The notes: a model not told the origin generated them from the letters alone. DNA of 64,000 nt from Collinsella sp. OM04-5 (GCF_003439125.1 NZ_QSUU01000007.1:26110-90109); one strand, 5' to 3'. Counted from the stretch's first letter, positions 38,003 to 47,123 are shown. Numbers and translations are program-made.

Positions 38003-39847
38003 CTAGCCCATGACTGACATGGCGAGCAGCACCGCGGCGATGCAATACGCCACACACGAGATCATGACGGCAATAACGTTCATGGCGGTGCCCGACGTGT
38101 TGAGGTCATGCTCGTCACGCCAGAACAGCACCATCAGGTAAATCACAGCACTCATGTTGCCAACCAGGCAAATGATGGCGGCAATGTTAAAGCAGCCGGT
38201 AAAGAGCTGCTCCTCAAACATAGAGGCATCGGGGAATGCAGCGGTGCGCACCAGCTGGGCGCACAGGTAGGTCACGAGTGACAGAATCAGGCCCATGCCC
38301 GTGCTCTGGAAGAAGAATCCCAGATACGGCTTGGGCTCGTCGTCGTGACCGTCATACTCCAGGAAGTAGTTCTTGACGAACGACACCATGCGCGAGGCCG
38401 CCAGCAGCACGAGCGGCATGGCGCACATGGGGAACACCACCAGATGCGCGGAGCCGAGCGCCGTTCCCAGCACGGTCGCCATGATGCACGACGCGATGCC
38501 CCATACAACAACCCAGTACTGGCGATGCACGAACCAGCTGAGCACGTTCGTCGAGTCGTCCGACGCGCTATCGCCCGAGCCGACACCGGCGATCTGCAGG
38601 TCCTCCTGATGCTCCTCGGCGATAACGTCCATGGCGTCGTCGAAGGTCACGATACCAAGGATATGACGGTTCTCGTCGCAGACAGGGATGGCAACCAGGT
38701 CGTACTTGGTCATCTCGTCCGTCACGTCTTCCTGGTCCTCGTCGGGCGACACATAGACCAGGTCGCGATAGGCCAACTGACCCAGCGTGGCGTCGCGGTC
38801 GGCTACGATCAGCGTGCGCAGCGAAAGCACGCCGGTCAGCATGCCACTCGGATCCTCGGTATAGACGTAATAGACGCTCTCGAAGTCCTCGTCGAGCTCG
38901 CGAATCGCCTCGATGGCGTCACCGACCGTTGCCGTAGCGGGCAGGGAGACAAACTCCGAGGTCATGATGCGGCCGGCGGTGTTGTCCTCATACCCCAGCA
39001 GGTTACGAATCGCCTTCTCCTCCTTGACGCCCATCAGGCGCAGGAGTTTCTCGGCCTTCTCGTAATCAAGCTCGTCGATCAGGTCGGCAGCGTCGTCCGG
39101 GTCCATCATGGCCAGCATCGACGATGCGTCGGTGTCGGACAGGCCCTCGAGCATCTCGGTCATAAGCTCGTCGTCATCGAACTCCGAGATGGCCTCGGCG
39201 GCCTGGGCAGTATCGAGCTGCGCAAACACCTGCGCACGCAAGCGCGGGTCGAGCTGCTCGATAATGTCGGCGATGTCGGCAGGGTGCAGCTCGCCGAGCG
39301 TCTTGTGCGACACCGAGAGTTGAATGTTCTTGGTCGAGCGGTCGAGCAGGTCCATGTAGGACCAGGCGATAATGTCCTCGCTGAGCGGCTTGCCCAGGTG
39401 CTTCATAAAGCCCTCGACGACGTGCTCGAGCGCGGGGCTGATTGCACGCAGCAGACCGCGGGCGCCGACCTCGGCACCCAGCAGGCGCAGCTGATTTTCG
39501 CCCGACATGGAAAACTTGATGTCGTTGACGCGCACGACCTTCATGCCCTGCGTGTCGACGATCTGCTTATTGAGAACGTCGCGCGCCAGCAGGAGCTCGG
39601 TCGGCTGCAGGTACGAGAAGCGAATATTGGTGGCAGACGTATTGAGATACACGCCCGTCTCGTCGATGCGGTCGACCCATTTGCGCCAGCTGATCATGAA
39701 CGGCGTCTTGCCGGGACCGCGGAACGCGAGCGACGTCACGTGCGGAAAAACTTCGCCGGTTGCAATGCCAAAATCGTTGACCACGCCGAGCTTTTCGCCG
39801 TCGACGTCCAAGACTGGCAATTTGAGCATCTCACTCAGATAATTCAA
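38003..39847 (-). CDS. MgtE-like protein: PRC barrels, MgtE_N, CBS pair and atypical membrane domain
   Basis: 614 residues from a TTG start with GGAG five bases upstream (ATG at 39829 is an alternative). PRC-barrel-like segments (about 1-130) precede an MgtE_N superhelical domain (about 180-300, LHPADIADIIEQLDP, DPDDAADLIDEL), two CBS repeats (about 300-425) and five hydrophobic segments. The membrane part lacks the glycine-rich GGNxGxQ-type motif of true MgtE channels. In actinobacteria soluble PRC-MgtE_N-CBS proteins accompany NDAGG-type Nramp genes, so this may be a magnesium-sensing partner of the next gene rather than a channel. Confidence 0.75.
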   Translation of the reverse strand: MNYLSEMLKLPVLDVDGEKLGVVNDFGIATGEVFPHVTSLAFRGPGKTPFMISWRKWVDRIDETGVYLNTSATNIRFSYLQPTELLLARDVLNKQIVDTQGMKVVRVNDIKFSMSGENQLRLLGAEVGARGLLRAISPALEHVVEGFMKHLGKPLSEDIIAWSYMDLLDRSTKNIQLSVSHKTLGELHPADIADIIEQLDPRLRAQVFAQLDTAQAAEAISEFDDDELMTEMLEGLSDTDASSMLAMMDPDDAADLIDELDYEKAEKLLRLMGVKEEKAIRNLLGYEDNTAGRIMTSEFVSLPATATVGDAIEAIRELDEDFESVYYVYTEDPSGMLTGVLSLRTLIVADRDATLGQLAYRDLVYVSPDEDQEDVTDEMTKYDLVAIPVCDENRHILGIVTFDDAMDVIAEEHQEDLQIAGVGSGDSASDDSTNVLSWFVHRQYWVVVWGIASCIMATVLGTALGSAHLVVFPMCAMPLVLLAASRMVSFVKNYFLEYDGHDDEPKPYLGFFFQSTGMGLILSLVTYLCAQLVRTAAFPDASMFEEQLFTGCFNIAAIICLVGNMSAVIYLMVLFWRDEHDLNTSGTAMNVIAVMISCVAYCIAAVLLAMSVMG

Positions 39848-39863
39848 TGGTGCTCCCCATCAT
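39831..39863 (-). CDS. 10-residue upstream ORF overlapping the mgtE-like start
   Basis: ATGATG then GSTIELSE and TGA. GGAGG lies 5 bases upstream. Its stop is one base before the ATG at 39829 and it overlaps the TTG start, so its translation could be coupled to the main gene. Confidence 0.4.
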   Translation of the reverse strand: MMGSTIELSE

Positions 39864-39867
39864 TATT

Positions 39868-39902
39868 CCTCCGGACGCGGCCGCGCGTGCGGCGTCCGGG
39901 GG
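39868..39902 (-). promoter_or_regulatory. Hairpin sequestering the ribosome binding site of the mgtE-like gene
   Basis: On the minus strand CCCCCGGACGC pairs with GCGTCCGGAGG, one mismatch. The GGAGG of the 10-residue ORF is inside the stem, so folding would block initiation. A second hairpin (CCCCATGCA/TGCACGGGG) lies upstream near 39950-39985. The leader (39848-40137) shows no gene and does not match the M-box layout. Confidence 0.45.
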
Positions 39903-40137
39903 CTTCTGGATATGTATACGCATGCGCGGGCGGCACGCCGCTCGACGCTTACACCCCGTGCATGCGCAAAAAGCACCTGCATGGGGTCATCGACTGTATG
40001 GTCGAGGTTTGGATTTCACCTGTAACCTTTCTCTTGACCCTCATTAACCGCAGTAACTATAGCATCAGCATCGCCCTGCGGCATCGAATTTATGCGCTGC
40101 ACATTGCAGGCATACCAAACGCTGACGTATCCGTGAC

Positions 40138-40175
40138 ATAGCCATTGGGGACGTTCTTAAACGACTACCCAATGA
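40138..40175. repeat. Fragment of the GGGGACGTTCTT repeat
   Basis: ATTGGGGACGTTCTTAAACG then ACTACCCAATGACTAC. It is a partial copy of the palindrome at 22993-23048 and overlaps the 3' end of the deacetylase-like gene. Confidence 0.6.
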
Positions 40176-41582
40176 CTACTCTGTGGTGTCATCGTCCTCG
40201 GCAAGTTGGGGGAACACGGCGTCCTTGGGCATGGTGACCTTCGTCAGCGAGGTGAGCTTTTTGCTCAGCGACGTGTCCGTCTTGACCAGGTCGCTGAGCG
40301 TCACGATCTTGTAGCCGTCGGCGACAAGGCCGTCGATGATCTGCGGCAGCGCCTCGAGCGTCTGCTCGGCGCATTCGTCCCTATCGGTGAGCAGCACGAT
40401 ATTGCCCGGCGTCACCGAATCGAGCACCGTTGAGACCTGCTCGTCGGCACCGTTGAGCAGCCAGTCGCCCGAGTCAATATTCCACGAGACCACGGCGGAG
40501 ACCAGGTCCATCGCATCAATCCAGTTTTGCTCGTCAAAGGCAGCGTAGGGAGCACGCAGCAGCATCGTCTTCACGCCGGTCGCCGACTTAATCGCATCGG
40601 TGCCTTTCGTGATCTGTTCGCGTACCGTCTCACGGTCCTGACCCTTGAGCGAATCGTCGCTGTAGCTGTTGGATCCGATCTCGCACCCGGCATCGACAAT
40701 CGCCTTGGCCGTGGCAGGCGAGGCCTCGGCCGCATCGCCCGAAAGGAAGAACGTCGCGGTAACGCCCTTTTCCTTGAGCACCTGCAAGATCTGTTTGGTG
40801 GCGCCGCTCGGACCCTCGTCAAACGTCAGCGCCACGTACTTTTTGTTGCCCTTGGGCGCCACGCTGGCGCACGCAACGACGCAATCGGTGGCGGGCACAA
40901 CCTCGCCGCGGTCCTGCGTCTTTTCCGACTGCTCACCAACCCACACCTCGGAGCGGCCCTGGACACCCCATGTCTGCACATACTCGATAGCGCCCGTGCC
41001 CTCGACCTTGAGCTTGGGCTCGATAACCGTAGCCTGAACCTCGTGCTTCTCGTAGGTGTTACGGCCATCCTTGACCGTCACCTTCTCGCCGCCCTCAAGT
41101 TCGCGGCTATCCCATTTGCCCTGTTTTATGCGCTTGCCGTCCACCTTAACCGACAGCTTTTCGCCGCCATGGCGCTTGAGCACGCTGTCATCGACGGCCA
41201 GCAGGTCGCCTGCGTCGTAGGTATCGGTCAACTCCTGGTCGTCGATGAGATTCTGCAGCGTAGAGCCCACGCGCACCGCGGTCTTTTGCCCGTTGAGTTC
41301 CACGTCCACGCTGCGGTTGACGTAGCCCACGACGGCAGCGATAAACAGCACGAGCGCACAGCCCACGGCAATGAGCGCATAGGGCAGACGGGACGGTCGG
41401 CGCGGCGAGCGCCCGTTGCCGATGCGCGCGCTGCGGTCGCTAAACCCGCGGCTATGGTTGAGGTACATCGCGCCGGGCTTACGGCGGCGACGGCGCTGAC
41501 CGCTGGGCAGCTGCCCCAGGTCGCGGCGCGCCGTCGGACGCGCACCCGAACGCCCGTTTAAGTTGGATCCGTTTTGGCGCAT
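40176..41582 (-). CDS. Polysaccharide-deacetylase-like membrane protein lacking metal histidines
   Basis: 468 residues. An Arg-rich cytoplasmic N-terminus and one membrane anchor (about 68-88) precede an extracellular linker with DUF348-like strands (about 90-185) and a NodB-type barrel (about 248-440). The motifs are altered: TFDEGP instead of TFDDGP (Glu256), SNSYSD at 304-309 instead of NHxxxH so both zinc histidines are gone, RAPY kept, and LLTD at 397-400 instead of LMHD. A standard metal-dependent deacetylase is excluded; it may bind rather than cut cell-wall glycan. GGAGGG precedes the ATG. Confidence 0.85.
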   Translation of the reverse strand: MRQNGSNLNGRSGARPTARRDLGQLPSGQRRRRRKPGAMYLNHSRGFSDRSARIGNGRSPRRPSRLPYALIAVGCALVLFIAAVVGYVNRSVDVELNGQKTAVRVGSTLQNLIDDQELTDTYDAGDLLAVDDSVLKRHGGEKLSVKVDGKRIKQGKWDSRELEGGEKVTVKDGRNTYEKHEVQATVIEPKLKVEGTGAIEYVQTWGVQGRSEVWVGEQSEKTQDRGEVVPATDCVVACASVAPKGNKKYVALTFDEGPSGATKQILQVLKEKGVTATFFLSGDAAEASPATAKAIVDAGCEIGSNSYSDDSLKGQDRETVREQITKGTDAIKSATGVKTMLLRAPYAAFDEQNWIDAMDLVSAVVSWNIDSGDWLLNGADEQVSTVLDSVTPGNIVLLTDRDECAEQTLEALPQIIDGLVADGYKIVTLSDLVKTDTSLSKKLTSLTKVTMPKDAVFPQLAEDDDTTE

Positions 41583-41603
41583 GTGCCCTCCCCCATAAAC
41601 ACA

Positions 41604-41633
41604 GCAAGCCGGAGCAACAGGTCTCCGGCTTGC
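41604..41633 (-). terminator. Hairpin after the PRC-barrel gene
   Basis: GCAAGCCGGAG pairs with CTCCGGCTTGC. On the minus strand it follows the stop of the PRC-barrel gene by about 20 bases; the downstream T-run is weak. Confidence 0.65.
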
Positions 41634-41654
41634 CTCCCATCATTTGGTACGTCG

Positions 41655-42410
41655 CTATTTTGTAGCTTTTGACGAGCCTCCGCTCGCCTTTTGGTATTCG
41701 TCCTTAAAGGCCTTGAACATGCCGCGCGTCTTGCCGAGCTGCTTGCCCAGTGCGCGACTGCCTTTGTCCACGGCGACCGATCCCTTGTCGTCGAGCACCT
41801 TGGCGCCCTTTTTGACCTTGTCGCCCACCACGACGCTGGCCTCGGCGGCCTTGGCAGCCGCACCGCCCGAATACCCGAGCGACTTGACCTCGTCCGAGAC
41901 GACCATCGCGCCGTTCTCGTAGCCGCGCAGCATCGTCGGCGGCACCTGCGTGTCACCAACCAAAACACTCGAAGCAGCACCGGCGGTCACATAGAATGCC
42001 TGCACGATGCCCGAGCGCGGCTTGAACTCAACGTCCGAGCAATAGCCCACGACGTCGCCCGATTCCGTGCGCACGTCCATACCGACCCAGATGATGCAAT
42101 CGTCCAGGTTGATGTCGAGGCGCTTGGCGGCGGCGGCATCGTACGTGTCCTTGACGTCATCGACCGCAATGGCGCCCTCGTAGACACCAATGGCGTCGAG
42201 CGCTACGAATCGGTCGGGACGCTCGATCATGCCCGCGATATCGGACTGGCGGACCATAAAGCCGACCACGCGCGTACCGCCCGGGGTAAAGACCGGAAAG
42301 TGAATCTTTCCGAGCTTTTTGGGGCTGCGCGGCGTGCCGTCCTTTTTGGTGCGCTTGTCCTCGGTAGGCTTGCGATAGATCTTGGCGCCGACAAAATCCC
42401 CAGCGCGCAT
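41655..42410 (-). CDS. PRC-barrel domain protein
   Basis: 251 residues. Two PRC-barrel-like halves are visible (FPVFTPGGTRVVGFMVRQSD and MDVRTESGDVVGYCSDVEFK), then a Lys/Gly/Ala-rich tail from about residue 185. PRC barrels in photosystem and RNA-maturation proteins mediate binding; its role here is unknown. Its ATG shares a base with the TAA of the upstream YtxH gene (TAATG), so it is translationally coupled to it. Confidence 0.75.
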   Translation of the reverse strand: MRAGDFVGAKIYRKPTEDKRTKKDGTPRSPKKLGKIHFPVFTPGGTRVVGFMVRQSDIAGMIERPDRFVALDAIGVYEGAIAVDDVKDTYDAAAAKRLDINLDDCIIWVGMDVRTESGDVVGYCSDVEFKPRSGIVQAFYVTAGAASSVLVGDTQVPPTMLRGYENGAMVVSDEVKSLGYSGGAAAKAAEASVVVGDKVKKGAKVLDDKGSVAVDKGSRALGKQLGKTRGMFKAFKDEYQKASGGSSKATK

Positions 42411-42799
42411 TATGCCTCGGTCGAGGGTTCCGCAGCCCCGGCATCAGCCTCGACGGCGTTCTCGACCACGACGTCGGCGGCAGGCGTCACGTTGCCACCC
42501 GAAATGGCGTCGTTGAGCTGCTCGCGCAGCTGGTCCATGCGCTCGCGGGCCAGGTCGACCTTGGCGCGCAGGTCGTCGGTCTTGGCGTCGACCATCGGGC
42601 CAAAGTCATTCACCGCAGCACGGGCCTCCTCGGCGCCGTGCTCGTAGGTGTCGCGCATATTGTCCCAGGCGTCGTTGGCGATATCGGCAGCCATGGCGCG
42701 GGTTTCGGCGCCCGAGCGCGGGGCCAGAGCAACGCCGATAATAGCGCCAGCGGCAGCACCAAAGAGCGCACCGGAGACAAAGCTGAAAGTCTTTCCCAT
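42410..42799 (-). CDS. YtxH-domain protein
   Basis: 129 residues. A single N-terminal glycine-rich hydrophobic segment (FVSGALFGAAAGAIIGVALA) and then APRSGAETR match the YtxH/general-stress family. The rest is a charged amphipathic helix ending in an Ala/Glu-rich tail. It is probably a membrane-anchored coiled-coil protein. GGAGAGGA precedes the start. It is coupled to the PRC-barrel gene. Confidence 0.8.
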   Translation of the reverse strand: MGKTFSFVSGALFGAAAGAIIGVALAPRSGAETRAMAADIANDAWDNMRDTYEHGAEEARAAVNDFGPMVDAKTDDLRAKVDLARERMDQLREQLNDAISGGNVTPAADVVVENAVEADAGAAEPSTEA

Positions 42800-42935
42800 G
42801 ATCATTCCTCTCCTGCGGGCACCTCGATGCCCACCGTTTGAATGCTGTCCATTATACCCGCAGCGCAACACTTGCCGTCGCGCTCATCTGCGTACGGTAA
42901 AAGCGCAGGTACATAATGGTGATAAGCGAGTAAGC

Positions 42936-43775
42936 CTACTCCTGAGGCGCAGCCGGCATGGCGACCGTGGCGGCCGGATCCTCGCCGGCGCCATCAACGA
43001 GCGGCAGGTTGCCCTCGTGCGCCGAGCCGAACGGAGCCGTTGCCGCACCGCCAAAGACGGCCGCGGGGGCCTCGTGGTTCTCGGCGACCGCACCCTCGGT
43101 ATCGATTGGCATCTGCGGCTCGTCGTCAAAGCTCGGGACGCCTTGGGGCTCCGCAGACTCGGGCTCAGCAGGCGCGTCGGCAACGGGCTCGGCGTCGGCG
43201 TCGGCCTCGGCAGGAGCGTCGCCCTCGGGCGCATCCTCGGCCACGTCCTCGCCGTTCGCAGCGGCAACGGCCTCGTGCGGGTCCTTGCCCTCGGCCTCGG
43301 CACGCATGCCCAGCACCAGGTTGCGCAGGCCCGCGACCGTGCCGTCCACATCGGGGGCGGGCTGGTCGGCGTGCAGATAGGCCCAATCCATCATAAAGGT
43401 GGCCGAAGACAGCGCGCCGATGGCCAGCGCATCATCGGGGCACGAAAGCTCAATCTCAAAGACACGCTCGTCATGCTCGCTCACGCGCGTGCGACCGCAC
43501 GAGATGCTGCCGGCAAGACCGGTCTCGTTCATGAGCTCGACCGTCACGTGCTCCAGCAGATGGCAAAGCTCGGTCTGGCCCATGCAATCCTGGAATTCGC
43601 GGCCGGAGTCGCCCAGGCACAGGTGCTTGGCAATCGCGGGCACCAGGTAGTACACGCGCGCCGTGGCCTCGATATCCTCCGAGGTCATGAGCGGCATGCC
43701 GGGGTTCACCAGCACGTGCGCGCAAATCTTGTCCTCGCTGACGGTGACCTTAAGGATGTTGAACAGGCCTGCCAT
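42936..43775 (-). CDS. Protein with cyanophycin-synthetase-N-like domain and acidic low-complexity tail
   Basis: 279 residues. In the N-terminal 150 residues, HLLEHVTVELMNETGLAGSI then SCGRTRV resembles the HxxEHVALELQ...GRTR block near the start of cyanophycin synthetases, but no ATP-grasp or Mur-ligase domain follows. From about residue 155 the protein is Ala/Pro/Glu/Asp-rich and probably disordered. Its function is unknown. GGGGAGAG precedes the ATG, and it follows the CNNM gene by 24 bases, so they are probably co-transcribed. Confidence 0.65.
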   Translation of the reverse strand: MAGLFNILKVTVSEDKICAHVLVNPGMPLMTSEDIEATARVYYLVPAIAKHLCLGDSGREFQDCMGQTELCHLLEHVTVELMNETGLAGSISCGRTRVSEHDERVFEIELSCPDDALAIGALSSATFMMDWAYLHADQPAPDVDGTVAGLRNLVLGMRAEAEGKDPHEAVAAANGEDVAEDAPEGDAPAEADADAEPVADAPAEPESAEPQGVPSFDDEPQMPIDTEGAVAENHEAPAAVFGGAATAPFGSAHEGNLPLVDGAGEDPAATVAMPAAPQE

Positions 43776-43799
43776 AACTCTCCCCTACTCGTCCTTGCC

Positions 43800-45173
43800 C
43801 TACTCGTCGCCGTCGTGCGGGGCCGCAGGGCCCCCACCCGACGTCGCCGGCTTCTCTGCCGAGGACTCGGAATCCTTCTTATCGGTTTCGGCCGGAGCGA
43901 TCACGCGAATGAGCGAGATGCGCTGGCCACGCATCGACTGCACTTTAAACTTGTACCCCGCGACCTCAAACACCTCTCCGATGTCGGGCACCGAGTCGCA
44001 AAGCTCCAAAATCCAGCCGGCGATGGTCTCATAATCATCGCTTTCCTCGAGCGGCCAACCAAGCTCAATCGCGTCATCGCACGAAAAACGCCCATCGACG
44101 AGCCACTCACGGCGCGAGAGGCGCGTGAGATACTTGTTGTCGGGGTCGAACTCGTCCTCGATCTCGCCGACGATCTCCTCGACGATATCTTCGATGGTGA
44201 TGATTCCGGCCGTGCCGCCGTACTCGTCCACGACGACCACGATCTGGTCGTGCGAGGTCTGCATCTCGGACAGCAGCGGCAGGATGTCCTTGGTATCGGG
44301 CACAAAGGTGGCGTCGCGCAAAAAGTCGGCAATGGGCTGGTCGCCCTTGCCGTCGAGCGCGGGCTGGATCAGGTCCTTGATGTGCGCGATGCCCGCGACA
44401 TTGTCGGGGTCCTCGTGATAGACGGGGATGCGGCTGAAGCCGGTCTGGCGCATGGTGGACAGCACGTCGGCGACTGTCTCGTCGTCCTCGCACATGGTGG
44501 TGTCCACGCGCGGCACCATGACCTCGCGAGCCACGGTGTCACCCAGGTCGAAGATCTCGTGGATCATGCGCTTTTCCTCGTCGAGCAGGTCGTCCTGCTC
44601 CGAGACCATGTACTTGATCTCTTCCTCCGAGACGTTCTGGCGGTCATCGGCGCTCTTGATGCGCAGGATGCGGGCCAGGCCGTCGGAGCAGGCACCGGTC
44701 AGCCACACGAGCGGGCGGGCGATCTTTTGGAACACGGAGAGCGGCCCCACGACCTGTTTGGATACGCCCTCGGCGTTGGCCAGACCAATGCGCTTGGGGA
44801 CGAGCTCGCCGATCACGATGGACACGAAGGCGACCGCGACGGTGATGATGACCGGCGCCAGGCCGCGCGCGATGGCGGAGAGCGGCGCGATGCCAAAGCT
44901 CATGAGCCACGTGGCGAGCGGGTCGGACAGGCTCGTCGAGGCAACGGCGGACGAGGCGAAGCCCACGAGCGTGATGGCGACCTGGATGGTGGCGAGCAGC
45001 TGGTCGGAGTCGGCAGCCAGCTTAATGGCACGCTCGGCGCGCTTGTCGCCTTTCTCGGCCTCATGCTCCAGCACGGCGCGCTTGGCCGTGGTGAGCGCCA
45101 TCTCGGACATAGAGAAGTAGCCGTTGATGAGGGTCAAAACGAGGGTGGTGATAAGGGAGATGGTTATGTCCAT
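43800..45173 (-). CDS. CNNM/CorC-type hemolysin-family transporter
   Basis: 457 residues. The DUF21/CNNM membrane domain (about 1-190, with FSMSEMALTTAKR and GELVPKRIGLANAE) is followed by a CBS pair (about 205-335; MVPRVDTT, VDEYGGTAGIITIEDIVEEI) and a CorC_HlyC transporter-associated domain (about 350-430). It is thought to be a Mg2+ or other cation exporter gated by nucleotide binding. The tail is hydrophilic. It is first in a run with the CphA-N-like protein. Confidence 0.92.
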   Translation of the reverse strand: MDITISLITTLVLTLINGYFSMSEMALTTAKRAVLEHEAEKGDKRAERAIKLAADSDQLLATIQVAITLVGFASSAVASTSLSDPLATWLMSFGIAPLSAIARGLAPVIITVAVAFVSIVIGELVPKRIGLANAEGVSKQVVGPLSVFQKIARPLVWLTGACSDGLARILRIKSADDRQNVSEEEIKYMVSEQDDLLDEEKRMIHEIFDLGDTVAREVMVPRVDTTMCEDDETVADVLSTMRQTGFSRIPVYHEDPDNVAGIAHIKDLIQPALDGKGDQPIADFLRDATFVPDTKDILPLLSEMQTSHDQIVVVVDEYGGTAGIITIEDIVEEIVGEIEDEFDPDNKYLTRLSRREWLVDGRFSCDDAIELGWPLEESDDYETIAGWILELCDSVPDIGEVFEVAGYKFKVQSMRGQRISLIRVIAPAETDKKDSESSAEKPATSGGGPAAPHDGDE

Positions 45174-45287
45174 CGGGAGTTTCTCGAACCTCCAAGATTC
45201 GGGACGTTGGGCAGTAAGCGTAGGTGACGGATAGGGCAGTTGCGCCCGGCGGCCGCTTGGATGGGCCCGCGGGCACAGGAGCGATCG

Positions 45288-45971
45288 CTAGATTACGAAG
45301 AGGATCACCGCCATGAACTGGAAGATGCTGCCGGCGAGCACCCACAAGTGGAAAACACTGTGCAGATAGCGCACGTTTTTGGCGATATAGAACGGCACGC
45401 CCACGGTATAGCACACGCCGCCGACAGCGAGCAGGGCAAGCGCTACGGGGTTGAGCAGTGCCACAAGCGCGGGCAGCTTAAAGACAACGAGCCAGCCCAT
45501 CAGCAGGTAGACCAGGCCACTTACCCAGTGCGGTTGACGCTCGCGCAAAAAGCACTCGAGGGCAATCCCGACGATGGCGATGGCCCACACAGCAAAGAAC
45601 AGCATAGGGCCGCCGTCGTTTGCGAGCGTGATGAGGCAAAACGGCGTATAGCTGCCGGCAATAAGCAGGTAGATGCAGCTGTGGTCGATGATACGAAACA
45701 CGCGCTTGGCGCGCGCGGGCTGAATCGCGTGATAGAGCGTGGAGGCCAAGTATTCGAGGATGATACTGACGCCATAGACAATCGCCGCGGCCATGTGGGC
45801 CGGGCCTCCGCCGCGCAGGGCAGCGAATACGATCAGGAGCACCAGGCCCGCGATACCCAGCAGGCAGCCGACACCATGGGTGACGGAGTTCATGATCTCC
45901 TCGCCCACCGTGTAGTGTGGAACGGCCGCGGTCTTGGGTCGCGGCTTAGAACTGTCGCTCGAATCGGACAT
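45288..45971 (-). CDS. Hemolysin III / PAQR-family membrane protein
   Basis: About 227 residues, seven membrane segments. The family residues are present: EEIMNSVTHGVG, the STLYH motif, IDHSCIYLLIAGSYTPFCL, and HSVFHLW near the C-terminus, which together form the zinc site. The biochemical role in bacteria is unsettled, with hydrolase activity suspected. The start is the ATG at 45971; a TTG six codons upstream is an alternative. Confidence 0.88.
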   Translation of the reverse strand: MSDSSDSSKPRPKTAAVPHYTVGEEIMNSVTHGVGCLLGIAGLVLLIVFAALRGGGPAHMAAAIVYGVSIILEYLASTLYHAIQPARAKRVFRIIDHSCIYLLIAGSYTPFCLITLANDGGPMLFFAVWAIAIVGIALECFLRERQPHWVSGLVYLLMGWLVVFKLPALVALLNPVALALLAVGGVCYTVGVPFYIAKNVRYLHSVFHLWVLAGSIFQFMAVILFVI

Positions 45972-46157
45972 GCCGGTTACATCCTCCAACGTAAAGAGTT
46001 CTCAACACTATATCAAAGCGTCTGGGTGCGTGCGAAATTTGCACCATACGTGACCCTTTGTTTACCCATTCTTTGCCTGTTGACGCATCAACGGTGAACG
46101 TCCATAATGCGCTTGCATTAAATGTTGATGTATTAACATCTTATAGGAAAGCTTCTT

Positions 46158-47123
46158 ATGTCTCAAAACGCACGTTCCCATCGAAAGCTCAAGATAGCCG
46201 GCATCGTTGCGCTGGTGCTCGTTGTAGCGCTGCTGGGGTTTGCCGGCAACTTCTTGTTCGACTTTGCCCTGAACCCTCGCGCCCCCTACACCATGAAGAT
46301 GATGCAGGACGGCAAGGACGCCGAAAAGGGTGAACAGATGGATGCCGAGGGAACCGAGGCGCGGGCATGGTTTAAAGAGAACCGCGAGAGCAGCAGCCTC
46401 ACCGCAGATGACGGAACCGAACTTGCCGCTTGGTATTTTGTCGCCCCAGAGAGCACGCACAATTACGCTATCTGCCTACACGGATACACCGATGAGCCCA
46501 TCGGTATGGCCCGATACGTCAAGCGATTCCACGACCGCGGCATGAACGTGCTCGCACCTGCCGCCCGCGCCCACGAGCGTTCCGGCGGTGACTACATCGG
46601 CATGGGCTGGCCCGAGCGACTCGATGTCGTCGCGTGGATCGGGCGGATCGTTGCGGCCGATCCCAAGGCGCGCATCCTGGTCTTTGGCGAGTCGATGGGT
46701 GCAGCGACCGCCATGAATGTAGCGGGGGAATCTCTGCCCGCAAACGTGAAATGCATTATCGAGGACTGCGGCTATACAAGCGTTTGGGACGAGTTTTCCC
46801 TGCAGCTCAAGGACGTGTTCGGCCTGCCCAGCTTTCCCTTGCTCGATGTAGCAAACTTAGTGTGCAACGTGCGCGCAGGCTACGACTTTCATAAGGCGAG
46901 CAGTGTGAACCAACTCGAACACGCGACGGTTCCCATGCTGTTTATCCACGGCGACCAGGACACCTTTGTGCCGTACGACATGCTCGACCAAAACTACGAC
47001 GCGTGCGCCAGCAAGGTTAAACAGAAGCTCACTATCCACGGCGCCACCCACGCCAAGAGCGCGCAAGTTGACCCCGAGCTCTACTGGAACACGGTCGACG
47101 ACTTCCTCGACAAGAATTTTTAA
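46158..47123 (+). CDS. Alpha/beta hydrolase with N-terminal membrane anchor
   Basis: 321 residues. One membrane segment (about 12-34) anchors an extracytoplasmic or peripheral alpha/beta hydrolase domain. The oxyanion region is CLHGYTDE, the nucleophile elbow GESMGAA, the acid Asp in GDQDTFVPY and the base His in GATHAKS. It belongs to the YqkD/BAAT-like group; its substrate is unknown. Upstream DNA is AT-rich with TATTAAC near the start. Confidence 0.85.
   Translation: MSQNARSHRKLKIAGIVALVLVVALLGFAGNFLFDFALNPRAPYTMKMMQDGKDAEKGEQMDAEGTEARAWFKENRESSSLTADDGTELAAWYFVAPESTHNYAICLHGYTDEPIGMARYVKRFHDRGMNVLAPAARAHERSGGDYIGMGWPERLDVVAWIGRIVAADPKARILVFGESMGAATAMNVAGESLPANVKCIIEDCGYTSVWDEFSLQLKDVFGLPSFPLLDVANLVCNVRAGYDFHKASSVNQLEHATVPMLFIHGDQDTFVPYDMLDQNYDACASKVKQKLTIHGATHAKSAQVDPELYWNTVDDFLDKNF

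Noticed and set aside
39848..40137. M-box (ykoK) magnesium riboswitch upstream of the mgtE-like gene
   Set aside because: The conserved GTTAGGTGAGGCTCC-type core and following loops are not found; only generic hairpins are visible.
42648..45227. 859-codon open frame on the plus strand
   Set aside because: Antisense to YtxH, the CphA-N-like protein and the CNNM protein; composition is shadow-like and no motif is visible.
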